A stretch of 64,000 bases of DNA from contig LAEA01000096.1 of NCBI GenBank assembly GCA_000961745.1, positions 37,108 through 101,107 of the forward strand, written 5' to 3'. The position numbers and the translations under genes are program-made. This document shows, piece by piece, positions 34,971 to 43,841 of the stretch. Numbering within the stretch: the first letter of the stretch is position 1; each line of letters begins with the position of its first letter. The notes beneath the pieces were generated by a model that was not told the origin of the DNA, searched no databases, and was given only the letters and a program-made list of their open reading frames with translations. This stretch comes from Rhodospirillaceae bacterium BRH_c57 (GTDB lineage Bacteria > Pseudomonadota > Alphaproteobacteria > Rhodospirillales > Rhodospirillaceae).

Positions 34971-36737
34971 TTGGCTCTACAGCCAATGATGCCGCATCAG
35001 GCAGGCAAGAAGACGCCGACAGAGTTGCAGATCGCCTTGAAGAAGGCGCGCGGGGCGATCATCGCCACCGTCGTGTTCAGCTTCTTCATCAATCTGCTGC
35101 TGTTCGTCAGCCCGCTATACATGCTGCAGGTCTATGACCGCGTCCTGGCCAGCCGCAGCGTTCCGACGTTGCTCATGCTGACCGTGGCGGCGTTTGGTGC
35201 CCTGGCCGTCATGGCGCTGCTGGAATGGACGCGATCGCGGCTTCTGGTCCGCATCGGCGTCCGCCTGGATGACAGCCTGAGCGGCCGTGTCTTCGGCTCA
35301 ATTTTCCAGCGCACGCTCCGCCAGCCGGGCGCCGGCTCGGCGCAGTCCCTGCGGGACCTGGACTCGGTGCGCGAGTTCCTGACCGGCAACGGGCTGCTGG
35401 CCCTGTGCGACGCACCGTGGACTCCGCTGTTTCTGGCCGTGGCGTTCATGCTGCATCCCCTGATCGGGTTCGTCTCGCTGGGCGGCGCGGTGGTCGTCTT
35501 CCTGCTGGCCGTGGGCAACAACATGATGACCAGCAAGAACCTTCAGCGGGCGTCCAACGTGTCGGCCTCCGCGGGGTCCTATGTGTCGTCGTCGCTGCGC
35601 AACTCCGAAGCGCTGACCGCCATGGGCATGCTGCCCCAGATCCAGGCGCGGTGGAACGCCCGCCATCAGGCCGTGATGGGCTTGCAGGCGCGGGCCAGCG
35701 ACGCGGCGGGCCTGTTCATGGCGATTTCCAAGACCCTGCGCATGGGACTACAGGTTGCCATTCTGGGCATTGGCGCCTACCTCGTCATCGAAAACGAGAT
35801 CAGCCCCGGCATGATCATCGCCGGGTCGATCATCATGGGTCGTGCCTTGGCGCCGGTTGAAATGATGGTCGGCAACTGGCGCAACATGGTTAACACCCGC
35901 ACTGCCTACACCCGGCTGACCGAACTGCTGGCCTCCACCCCGGCCGAGAGCGAAACCATGGCGTTGCCCCGGCCGGAGGGACGCCTGTCCCTGTCGCAGG
36001 TGGTTGCCGTGCCGCCCGGTGCGCGGGTTCCGGCCCTGCGTGGCGTGACGCTGAGCCTGGAGCCCGGCGAGGTGCTGGGCATCATCGGGCCATCGGCGGC
36101 GGGCAAGTCGACCCTGGCCCGCGTCATCATTGGCGTGTGGCCCGCCCTGCAGGGCAGCGTTCGATTGGACGGCCACGAGATTGGTCATTGGGATCGCAGC
36201 CAGTTCGGCCCGTTCCTGGGCTACCTGCCACAGGATGTCGAGTTGTTCGAGGGCACCGTGGCGGAAAACATTTGCCGCTTTGCCGAGATCGACGCCGACA
36301 AGGTGATCGAGGCGGCGACCAAGGCTGGCGTGCATGAGATGATCCAGCATCTGCCGGAGGGCTACAACACGGCCATCGGTGCCGGCGGCCAATCCTTGTC
36401 AGGCGGCCAGCGCCAGCGTGTCGCCCTGGCCCGTGCCATGTATGACAGCCCGCCCTTCGTCGTCATGGACGAACCGAATGCCAGCCTGGACAACGAAGGG
36501 GAAGCCGCCCTGACCAGTGCCATCAAGACCATGAAGGAAAATGGTCAGACGGTGGTCGTCATCACGCACAAGCCATCGCTGTTGTCGGTGGTGGACAAGA
36601 TCCTGGTGCTGCGCGCCGGTCTGGTGGAAATGCTCGGCCCGCGTGACGAGGTGATGAGCAAGTTTACTCGCCCGACGTCCGTCCCCACACCCCAGGGGGC
36701 CGCGCCCGGCAACGTCGCAAGCCTTTCGAAAGTCTAG
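34971..36737 (+). CDS. Type I secretion system permease/ATPase (PrtD/HlyB-like)
   Basis: N-terminal TM region, LSLEPGEVLGIIGPSAAGKSTLARVIIGVWPALQGSVRLDG, LSGGQRQRVALARAMYDSPPFVVMDEPNASLDNEGE. Confidence 0.95.
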   Translation: MALQPMMPHQAGKKTPTELQIALKKARGAIIATVVFSFFINLLLFVSPLYMLQVYDRVLASRSVPTLLMLTVAAFGALAVMALLEWTRSRLLVRIGVRLDDSLSGRVFGSIFQRTLRQPGAGSAQSLRDLDSVREFLTGNGLLALCDAPWTPLFLAVAFMLHPLIGFVSLGGAVVVFLLAVGNNMMTSKNLQRASNVSASAGSYVSSSLRNSEALTAMGMLPQIQARWNARHQAVMGLQARASDAAGLFMAISKTLRMGLQVAILGIGAYLVIENEISPGMIIAGSIIMGRALAPVEMMVGNWRNMVNTRTAYTRLTELLASTPAESETMALPRPEGRLSLSQVVAVPPGARVPALRGVTLSLEPGEVLGIIGPSAAGKSTLARVIIGVWPALQGSVRLDGHEIGHWDRSQFGPFLGYLPQDVELFEGTVAENICRFAEIDADKVIEAATKAGVHEMIQHLPEGYNTAIGAGGQSLSGGQRQRVALARAMYDSPPFVVMDEPNASLDNEGEAALTSAIKTMKENGQTVVVITHKPSLLSVVDKILVLRAGLVEMLGPRDEVMSKFTRPTSVPTPQGAAPGNVASLSKV

Positions 36738-36743
36738 AGCTTC

Positions 36744-38147
36744 ATGTCGACGAACACGATAACCACGACAACCGACGCTGCCGTTCCGGCCATCAAATCT
36801 GGAACAGACCGGCTGGTTTCGTTCCCGCTGCCGCCCGAACTGGCCGGCATCGAGCCGCCGCCGATCGCCATCCGGCACCCGATCCTGGTTGGCCTGATCG
36901 TCATCCTGGTCGCCTTTGGCGGGATTGGGTTCTGGACCGCCATGGCCCCCCTGGAAAGCGCCGTGGTGGCGCCGGGGACACTGGTGGTCGAGGGCAACAT
37001 TCAGAATGTCCAGCATCTGGAAGGCGGCATCGTCAAGGAACTCCTGGTCCGCAACGGCGACTATGTCGAGCGTGGCGATGTCCTGGTCCGGCTGGAGGAA
37101 GTTCGGGCATTGGCTGAATCGACCCTGGTTGGCCATCAATGGGCCGCCATGCGGGCATTGCAGTCGAGGCTAGAGTCAGAGCTTGCATCGCAACCATCAG
37201 TTGTGTTTCCAGAGGACCTCCTGGAACTTGCCAGGACCAACAGCGAAATCCATGGGCTTCTGGCGGCCCAACGCCAACAGTTCGAAGAACGGCGCAAAAC
37301 CCTGGAAGGTCAGGTCAAGATCCTGCAGGCGCGCATCGTGCAGCTTCGCCAGGAAATTACAGGACTGAAGGTCCAGAAGGAGTCCAAGGAACGTCAGGTG
37401 ACAATCTTTCAGGACGAACTGAAGGGTCTGCGCGACCTTTTCGAGAAGGGCTATACGCCGCGCACTCGCATTCTGGCCATGGAGCGCGAGGTGGCCGAAT
37501 TGGAAGGCGAGATCGGCAGCGCCATCGCCGGCATCGCCCGGGCCGAGACAAGCATCGGTGAAGCTGATCTCCAGATCACCCAGATCCGTCAGGAGTTTCG
37601 TGAAACCGCGATCAACCAGCTCCGTGATGTTCAGGTCCAGACGTCCGACCTGCGCGAGCGCATGACGGTCACCAGCGACGTTTTGCAGCGCACCGAAATC
37701 CGGGCACCGCACACCGGCACCATCCAGAATCTGCAGATTCATACGGTTGGTGGTGTTATCCGGTCCAGCGAACAGCTCATGCAGATCGTGCCCAGAGACG
37801 CCAAATTGGTCATCGACGCCCAGGTGTCCCCCATGGACATCGACAACGTGCGGGTTGGCCAAGTTGCCGAAGTGCGGTTTTCGGCCTTCATGAGCCATGA
37901 CATTCCGGCCATCCACGGCGATGTCGTCCTAGTGTCGGCCGACCGCCTGACCGATGAGCGGACCGGTATGCCCTATTACAGTGCTCGGCTGGAAATCCCC
38001 GACGAGGAACTCACCAAGATCGGGGATCGGAGGCTCATTCCCGGCATGCCGGCCGAAACCTTCATCAAGACCGGCGAACGCACCGCCCTGAACTACTTCC
38101 TCAAGCCGATCGAGCAGTTTGGCCGACGGGCCATGAACGAGGAATAA
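36744..38147 (+). CDS. HlyD-family T1SS periplasmic adaptor
   Basis: GFWTAMAPLESAVVAPGTLVVEGNIQNVQHLEGGIVKELLVRNGDYVERGDVLVRLEE; C-terminal MPAETFIKTGERTALNYFLKPI. Confidence 0.95.
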   Translation: MSTNTITTTTDAAVPAIKSGTDRLVSFPLPPELAGIEPPPIAIRHPILVGLIVILVAFGGIGFWTAMAPLESAVVAPGTLVVEGNIQNVQHLEGGIVKELLVRNGDYVERGDVLVRLEEVRALAESTLVGHQWAAMRALQSRLESELASQPSVVFPEDLLELARTNSEIHGLLAAQRQQFEERRKTLEGQVKILQARIVQLRQEITGLKVQKESKERQVTIFQDELKGLRDLFEKGYTPRTRILAMEREVAELEGEIGSAIAGIARAETSIGEADLQITQIRQEFRETAINQLRDVQVQTSDLRERMTVTSDVLQRTEIRAPHTGTIQNLQIHTVGGVIRSSEQLMQIVPRDAKLVIDAQVSPMDIDNVRVGQVAEVRFSAFMSHDIPAIHGDVVLVSADRLTDERTGMPYYSARLEIPDEELTKIGDRRLIPGMPAETFIKTGERTALNYFLKPIEQFGRRAMNEE

Positions 38148-38207
38148 AGGGCAGGGCAGAGACCCCTGCACCAGTCCGCCGAACAGGCGTGGCCGCAGGG
38201 TCCTTCA

Positions 38208-38241
38208 ATCGGGGCTACGCTCTTCCGGCGTAAGCCCCGAT
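38208..38241. terminator. Hairpin between HlyD gene and NPDV-repeat gene
   Basis: ATCGGGGCT-acgc-tcttccg-gcgt-AAGCCCCGAT; long stem with little T-tract. Confidence 0.55.
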
Positions 38242-38323
38242 CTTGTATCGTGGCAGCGCGTTGCGGGGGCCGCGATCTTCCAGGGCCTTTCGCCGCCTGC
38301 AACAGGACCATGAAGGGCTCAAA

Positions 38324-39757
38324 ATGACGACTTCCCTCGCGAGTTTTTTCGACGAAGAATACTACCTGCGCAAGAACCCCGACGTTGCTCAGTCTCTGTC
38401 GCGCGCCGACAGTCCTGTCACGACCGGGTACGAGCATTTCGCGTTGTTCGGGATGCGTGAGGGCAGGAACCCCAGCGTGTTCTTTGACACCCCCTACTAT
38501 ATTGCCCAAAACCCGGACGTGTCCGCCGTGGTAACCGCAGGGACCACCACCGCCTACGAACACTTCGTGAATTACGGCAACAAGGAAATTCGCTCCCCAA
38601 CGGCGTTTTTTGACGCCAGTTGGTATCTGGCCAACAACAATGATGTGGCGGTGCCGGTCTATCGCGGCGAATTGACCGCTTATGGCCACGCCTTTGCCAG
38701 CGGCTTTAACGAGATCCGGCACATGACGCCATTCTTCTCGCCCACGGCTTACGTGACGGCCAACACCGATGTCGGCACCGCCGTACAGCTTGGCCACGCC
38801 TCGCCGCTACGCCACTTCGCCGAATACGGTGTGGCGGAATCACGCAGCCTGGGTAATGGGATTGAACTGTCGTGGTTCCTGCAGGACACCACCTTCACCA
38901 GGGCCGTTTTCACCGGAGACTTCACTGCCGCTTTCGCCCGAGTGTCCGCTGTCGCCCCGTTCCTGCCGTCGTTCCAGAAGCCGGACGGCTATTCTTATGC
39001 CGCCACCCTCAGCCCGCCCGAGGATTTCACCTCGACGGTATCGCTGGTCATTCCCTCGGAACTGACCGAGGCCACGGCCCCCGACAGCTATTCCAAGCTG
39101 GTGATCGGCCATGACACCAGCGCCAAGAGCCTGACCCTGAGCGGCACCGGCGCAACGGCCGGAGTGACCGTCGACCTCGGCACCGGCAAGATCACCGACG
39201 GCACCAAGATCCTGATGCTGCGCACCGATGTGACCTACACGACCGTGGACGTCTCGGGCGTCGCCACCGCACCGCTGACCGTCAAGGCGGGCACCGGCGC
39301 CGTGACCATCACCGGCAGCGCGCGGGCCGATATCCTGATCGGCGGAGAAGGGGCCGACACTCTCATTGGCGGGGCTGACCTCGATACCCTGACCGGTGGC
39401 GCTGGTGCCGATACCTTCGTGCTGGCCTCCTCCTCGGCCAGCGATGCCGACACCATCACCGATTTCGTGTCAGGTACCGACAAGATCAGCTTGAGTGACG
39501 CCGTCTTCACCTTGACCGGCGCCGCCAGCGCGGCCCTGGCCGTCGCCGATTATACCGAAGTTGCCGATGCCGCAGCCCTGACCGGCGGCAGCCTGACCGC
39601 CGCCACCGACGCCCAGAAGATCATCGTGCTGCTTGACAGCGGCAGCATCTACTTCAACTCCAACGGTGCCTCGGCCGGTGGTCTGACCCTGATCGGCGTA
39701 TTGCAGAACGCTGGCGCCGCCGTGGACCCGGCCATCACCGACTTCGTTCTGGGATAA
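38324..39757 (+). CDS. Secreted hemolysin-type calcium-binding protein with N-terminal NPDV-type repeats (putative T1SS substrate)
   Basis: MTTSLASFFDEEYYLRKNPDVAQ..., about 4 repeats; C-terminal GSARADILIGGEGADTLIGGADLDTLTGGAGADTFVLASSSASDADTITDFVSGTDKISL (RTX). Confidence 0.9.
   Translation: MTTSLASFFDEEYYLRKNPDVAQSLSRADSPVTTGYEHFALFGMREGRNPSVFFDTPYYIAQNPDVSAVVTAGTTTAYEHFVNYGNKEIRSPTAFFDASWYLANNNDVAVPVYRGELTAYGHAFASGFNEIRHMTPFFSPTAYVTANTDVGTAVQLGHASPLRHFAEYGVAESRSLGNGIELSWFLQDTTFTRAVFTGDFTAAFARVSAVAPFLPSFQKPDGYSYAATLSPPEDFTSTVSLVIPSELTEATAPDSYSKLVIGHDTSAKSLTLSGTGATAGVTVDLGTGKITDGTKILMLRTDVTYTTVDVSGVATAPLTVKAGTGAVTITGSARADILIGGEGADTLIGGADLDTLTGGAGADTFVLASSSASDADTITDFVSGTDKISLSDAVFTLTGAASAALAVADYTEVADAAALTGGSLTAATDAQKIIVLLDSGSIYFNSNGASAGGLTLIGVLQNAGAAVDPAITDFVLG
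38340..38860 (+). repeat. NPDV-type protein repeats (about 4 copies)
   Basis: YYLRKNPDVAQ / YYIAQNPDVSAVVTAGTTTAYEHFVNYGNKEIR / WYLANNNDVAVPVYRGELTAYGHAF / YVTANTDVGTAVQLGHASPLRHFAEYGVAESR. Confidence 0.85.
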
Positions 39758-39895
39758 CACCTTTACGGCAGGCAGGGGCATGGGTGACGCTCCTGCCTGC
39801 TATGGTTCCTCCTGTCGGTTGGTGAATGACCTTCCCCCTGAAGCCGATCCGGCTCCTCTCACCATCTGGCGGGACGCTGCCTCCCGCAAGCGACG

Positions 39896-40120
39896 ATCCG
39901 CTCGGCTGAACCGAATTGGTCGGTCTGGACGCTGTTCTTCCTGCGCGCCCTGCAACAGCAGAAGCGGAGACTGGAAAAGAAGATCGAGCGCGAGCAGATA
40001 ACCCTGGGCGATCTGCCGGAATTATTCGTCTCCATCCTGGAACTGGCCCGTGAATACGGACGGGTGACGGTGGCCGAAGTGGTCAAGACCACTGGGGCCC
40101 GCCGCAACACCATTTCCTAA
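39896..40120 (+). pseudogene. C-terminal relic of a Fic-family protein
   Basis: EPNWSVWTLFFLRALQQQKRRLEKKIEREQITLGDLPELFVSILELAREYGRVTVAEVVKTTGARRNTIS*; no start codon, C-terminal winged-helix end missing. Confidence 0.6.
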
Positions 40121-40207
40121 AGTTTGGGCGGGATGGCCCCTCTAATCGGGCGACAAATAAAGTGTATGGTAGTCTAATGGTTAGGAAGAAGGTGCTGGTG
40201 ATGGGGC

Positions 40208-41320
40208 ATGGGGTTGCGGCTTTTTGATGATACGGGGCTGGCCCGAATGCTTGAGGATGTTGCCTTTGGTGCCGGTCGCCCGGCAACAGAAGTGCTCCAT
40301 CAGCTTGGGCAGGCGCTGGTGGCGCGGGCCATTTGTGATGGCATCCGCATCATGGCTGAATCTTCCCCCCGGTCGGGAGCCTTGTCTCCGCTGATGGAGG
40401 CGGGCCGATTCCACGGCAGTGCCGGCCATGGCTCGGCTGGGCTGGTAAAGGTCCTGATCTGGCCGGAGTCTCGTGCCGCCCTCGCTCATCTGTTAGCCAT
40501 CCTCGCGTCCAACGCCTTGCGCATGGAGCGTGCCGAAAGGGATGTGGTGACGCTTATGCGGGCGGTCAGCACGGCCGACATCGAGCTTCAGCGGCTGACT
40601 CATGCCATTGCACACGAACTGCAAGAACCGACGCGATCCGTGGGCAGCTTTGCCGGTCTGCTGCGCCACCGGCTGAACGGCAGCCTGCATGACGAAGAAC
40701 GGGAGTACCTGGACTTCCTGATGGCCGGGGCGCAGACCATCCACAATCGTCTGGGCGCCCTCAGCCGCTATGCCGATTTGGCAACACTGCCGGCCCAGGT
40801 TCAGGGGGTGACGCTTCGGGCCGTGGTCGAGACCGCGTTGGATGTCCTCCAGGGGCAGGCCGCCCAGCATGGTGCGGTAATCACGGTTGATATCGGTGTT
40901 GACCAAATGCGCGGCGATCCGGTCCTGATCGAAGAGGCCCTCACCGCGGTGATTTTAAACGCCATCATCTTTCATCATTCCCAGACCCGGCCGCGGATAG
41001 AGATCGGCGCCATTGGCGAAGCCGGTACGGTGGTCCTCTGGGTGAGCGACGATGGCATCGGCATGAGCGCCAAGGCGCGGGCGTCTTTGGGTCACCCCTT
41101 CAACAGGGATGGCCACGATCATCACCCGGACGGCTCAGGGATGGGCTTGGCCATTGCCGGGCGCTGTATGCAACGGATGGGCGGCAATATCGCGGCCCTT
41201 CTGTTGCCACAAGGCGGTACCCGCCTGGAACTGCGTTTTCCCGGCGCTTCGATTGAGGTGCCCGGCATCACGCCTGCACGAGGAGAACCTGGCAATGGCG
41301 AAAATCTTAATCGTGGATGA
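40208..41320 (+). CDS. Sensor histidine kinase
   Basis: HAIAHELQEPTRSVGSFAGLLRHRLNG H-box; VSDDGIGMSAKARASLGHPF...GSGMGLAIAGRCMQRMGG. Confidence 0.88.
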   Translation: MGLRLFDDTGLARMLEDVAFGAGRPATEVLHQLGQALVARAICDGIRIMAESSPRSGALSPLMEAGRFHGSAGHGSAGLVKVLIWPESRAALAHLLAILASNALRMERAERDVVTLMRAVSTADIELQRLTHAIAHELQEPTRSVGSFAGLLRHRLNGSLHDEEREYLDFLMAGAQTIHNRLGALSRYADLATLPAQVQGVTLRAVVETALDVLQGQAAQHGAVITVDIGVDQMRGDPVLIEEALTAVILNAIIFHHSQTRPRIEIGAIGEAGTVVLWVSDDGIGMSAKARASLGHPFNRDGHDHHPDGSGMGLAIAGRCMQRMGGNIAALLLPQGGTRLELRFPGASIEVPGITPARGEPGNGENLNRG

Positions 41321-41675
41321 CGAGGAACTGGCCCGCTTTGCCTTGCAGGAAATCCTGGAGGCTGACGGGCATGTCATCAGCGTCGCGTGCAATGGCGTGG
41401 AAGGGCTGAACATGGCGTTGAGAGGCGGTATGGATCTGGTCGTCACCGACATCATCATGCCCGACAAGGAAGGCGTCGAGATGATCAAGGATCTGAAAGC
41501 GCGCCTGCCGGACTTGCCGGTCATCGCCATTTCCGGCGGCGGGCGAACCCGCAACCTGAACTTCCTGGAGATCGCCCAGCACTTCGGGGCTGATGCCGTG
41601 CTTGCCAAACCGTTCACGCCGGATGCCCTTCAGGGCGTGGTTGCCAGCCTGCTGCAGCGACCCAGCACGACTTGA
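41295..41675 (+). CDS. Single-domain CheY-like response regulator
   Basis: MAKILIVDDEELARFALQEILEADGHVI...DLVVTDIIMPDKEGVEMIKDL...KPFTPDALQGVV. Confidence 0.92.
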   Translation: MAKILIVDDEELARFALQEILEADGHVISVACNGVEGLNMALRGGMDLVVTDIIMPDKEGVEMIKDLKARLPDLPVIAISGGGRTRNLNFLEIAQHFGADAVLAKPFTPDALQGVVASLLQRPSTT

Positions 41676-41691
41676 GGGGGGCAAGATCATT

Positions 41692-42141
41692 ATGAAGCAC
41701 TCTTTCTCTTCTCGTCCCCCATCACCGTTTCAGTGGTCGGAGCGGTATGTCCTTGGCGATCCCGGCGTGGATGACCAGCACCGCCAGCTTCTGGAACTTG
41801 CCGGCCTGCTGCACGCCGCCCTGCTCAGTGGCCGTGGCGCCGATGTGGTGAGCGCGGCCCTCCAGGCGTTGGGAGAGTACGTTGATATCCATTTTCGGGA
41901 TGAGGAAGAGCTGTTCGTGCGCATCGGCAGCCCCGATACGGCAGCCCATCGCGCGCAGCACACCGCCTTGCGCCAGGAGGTGGCCGAACTGGACCGGGAC
42001 CTTGAATACGGTTTTGACGCGCTGCCCGACAAGCTGGTCGGGTGGGTGGAGCACCGCCTGGTGCCGCATATGATGGTCGATGACCAACGAGCCTTGCAGT
42101 CGGCCCGGCAGCGGCCTTTTGGTTACGGAGGAGGTCGATGA
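41692..42141 (+). CDS. Bacteriohemerythrin
   Basis: WSERYVLGDPGVDDQHRQLLELAG...YVDIHFRDEEELFVRIGSPDTAAHRAQHTALRQEV...HRLVPHMMVDD. Confidence 0.92.
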   Translation: MKHSFSSRPPSPFQWSERYVLGDPGVDDQHRQLLELAGLLHAALLSGRGADVVSAALQALGEYVDIHFRDEEELFVRIGSPDTAAHRAQHTALRQEVAELDRDLEYGFDALPDKLVGWVEHRLVPHMMVDDQRALQSARQRPFGYGGGR

Positions 42142-43841
42142 CGTCGTCTGATATCGCTCACAAGCTGGGGCGCAGCAAGGAACGCCAGGGCCACCGCCAC
42201 CGTGAACTGGCGCGGCTGGTGGCGGAACTGGGTCCGGACATCGTGCAGCGTGCAAAAATGATCAACCTAACCGAACTTCTGCCGCCCGACCGGCTGTCGT
42301 CGCCGCGCTTGCCGGGGAAAATCCAGCAGGCCGCAGTTGCCGTCCTGGACAATTACCTGTCCGAACACGGCTGGTTCTGGTGGGAAGCCGAAACCCGCGT
42401 GGGTGTGTGCTATCCGAACCTGTCCGGGCCGTTGCTGGAGCTGAAGCACCGGGCCATTCGTTCGGCCCTGCAACGCTGTTTCAAGGAGGTTTTGGGTGCG
42501 CCGCCCCCGGCCGCCACGGCGGCACGGCCAAAGCCTTCCCGGCGCCTCAGCAGGGTGGATTTTCATGCCCTGTGCCAAAAGATGAAGGTGACGCAGAATA
42601 ACATCCACATCCTGGATCTGGGTGAGATCCTGTTTGAACGGACAGATCCGGCCCTTGTGCTGTCGCGGCGCGTGCGGGGCGTGATCCTTGAGGTTCTGGA
42701 CGACTACCTCAGTCTTCAGGGCCACTACACGGCGATCAACGGCGGCCAGATCATGCTGGTGTTTCCCAACCTTGGCCGGCGCCTGGGCGAACTCAAGCGC
42801 AATGCCATCGCCATGGAGATCGCGCGCCGTCTCGACACCGGCGGTCACGATCGTACCGAAAAAGGGCAATGGGGAGAAATCAGTCGGCGGCACGACGATC
42901 ACCAGCGGCGGGCTGACCCGCCAACGCCCTCCGATGAGGGTAGCGCAGCAACGGCGGGAAACGCATTCAAGCCCGAAGTCGATCCAGAAAAGAAGAAAAC
43001 CTGGGATCTTGCCATGGCAGCCATGGCCCGGAACAACGCCGCCTATCTCGACAGCGTCGATCTGACAACCCTTCCGTCCGATCATGCTTGCGCGTTTTCC
43101 CCTGTCTGGCGGGTCAAAAACCAGATGCTGACCGGCCACATCGTGACCGCCCGCGTGCTGGGGGAGGCGGCGGCGGAGCTACCCTTCGAGGGCGAGGTGA
43201 GCGATGCGCCAAACCCCGTCGACCTGCCGCTGGTGGCACGGACGGTGGAGCGGCTGCGCCAGCTTCTTGCCCGAGGCACGCCTTCTCTGCTGATTGTTCC
43301 GGTGCATTTTGGAACCCTCGACCGCACGAACTATCGTAACCTCTACCTGGAAATCTGTGGCCGCCTCACCGAGCAGGAACGCAAGATGCTGGTTCTGGAA
43401 CTGGTGGGAGTGCCGCGTGATCTGGCGCCATTCCGCGTCGAGGAACGGCTGGCCCAGTTGCAGCCTCTGTGCCGCAACGTGCTGGGCCGGGTGGATCTCA
43501 GCCGCACGGACTTTACCCAGTGGCGGAACCAGCGGATCCATGCCTTGGGCATCGATCTGGCGCGCTATAGCGCCAAGGAGGGCGTGCTCATGAAGGCGAT
43601 GGATGCCTTCATGGACGCCGCAACCAAGCTGAAAACCCGCACCTATATCCAGAACCTGCCGTCGATCAGCCTGACCACCGCGGCCATCGCCAGCGGATTT
43701 GAGTACCTGTCGGGGGGGCCCATCGCGCCGGCCATCCCCGATCCGCACGGGATCAAGGGGTACCAGGATATTATGCTCTATGCCGGAACATCTTCGGCGA
43801 CCGGGATGGCGGCCTCGGCGGAGGTTTGTAAGGGCAGGTAA
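42138..43841 (+). CDS. Conserved hypothetical protein, 567 aa, signalling-locus associated
   Basis: Full-length ORF with ATGA overlap to the hemerythrin gene; two related N-terminal blocks (ILxVLDxYLSxxGxxWxxxxxRVxxxFPNLxxxLxELKxxAIxxAxxR); no firm domain call. Confidence 0.65.
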   Translation: MTSSDIAHKLGRSKERQGHRHRELARLVAELGPDIVQRAKMINLTELLPPDRLSSPRLPGKIQQAAVAVLDNYLSEHGWFWWEAETRVGVCYPNLSGPLLELKHRAIRSALQRCFKEVLGAPPPAATAARPKPSRRLSRVDFHALCQKMKVTQNNIHILDLGEILFERTDPALVLSRRVRGVILEVLDDYLSLQGHYTAINGGQIMLVFPNLGRRLGELKRNAIAMEIARRLDTGGHDRTEKGQWGEISRRHDDHQRRADPPTPSDEGSAATAGNAFKPEVDPEKKKTWDLAMAAMARNNAAYLDSVDLTTLPSDHACAFSPVWRVKNQMLTGHIVTARVLGEAAAELPFEGEVSDAPNPVDLPLVARTVERLRQLLARGTPSLLIVPVHFGTLDRTNYRNLYLEICGRLTEQERKMLVLELVGVPRDLAPFRVEERLAQLQPLCRNVLGRVDLSRTDFTQWRNQRIHALGIDLARYSAKEGVLMKAMDAFMDAATKLKTRTYIQNLPSISLTTAAIASGFEYLSGGPIAPAIPDPHGIKGYQDIMLYAGTSSATGMAASAEVCKGR

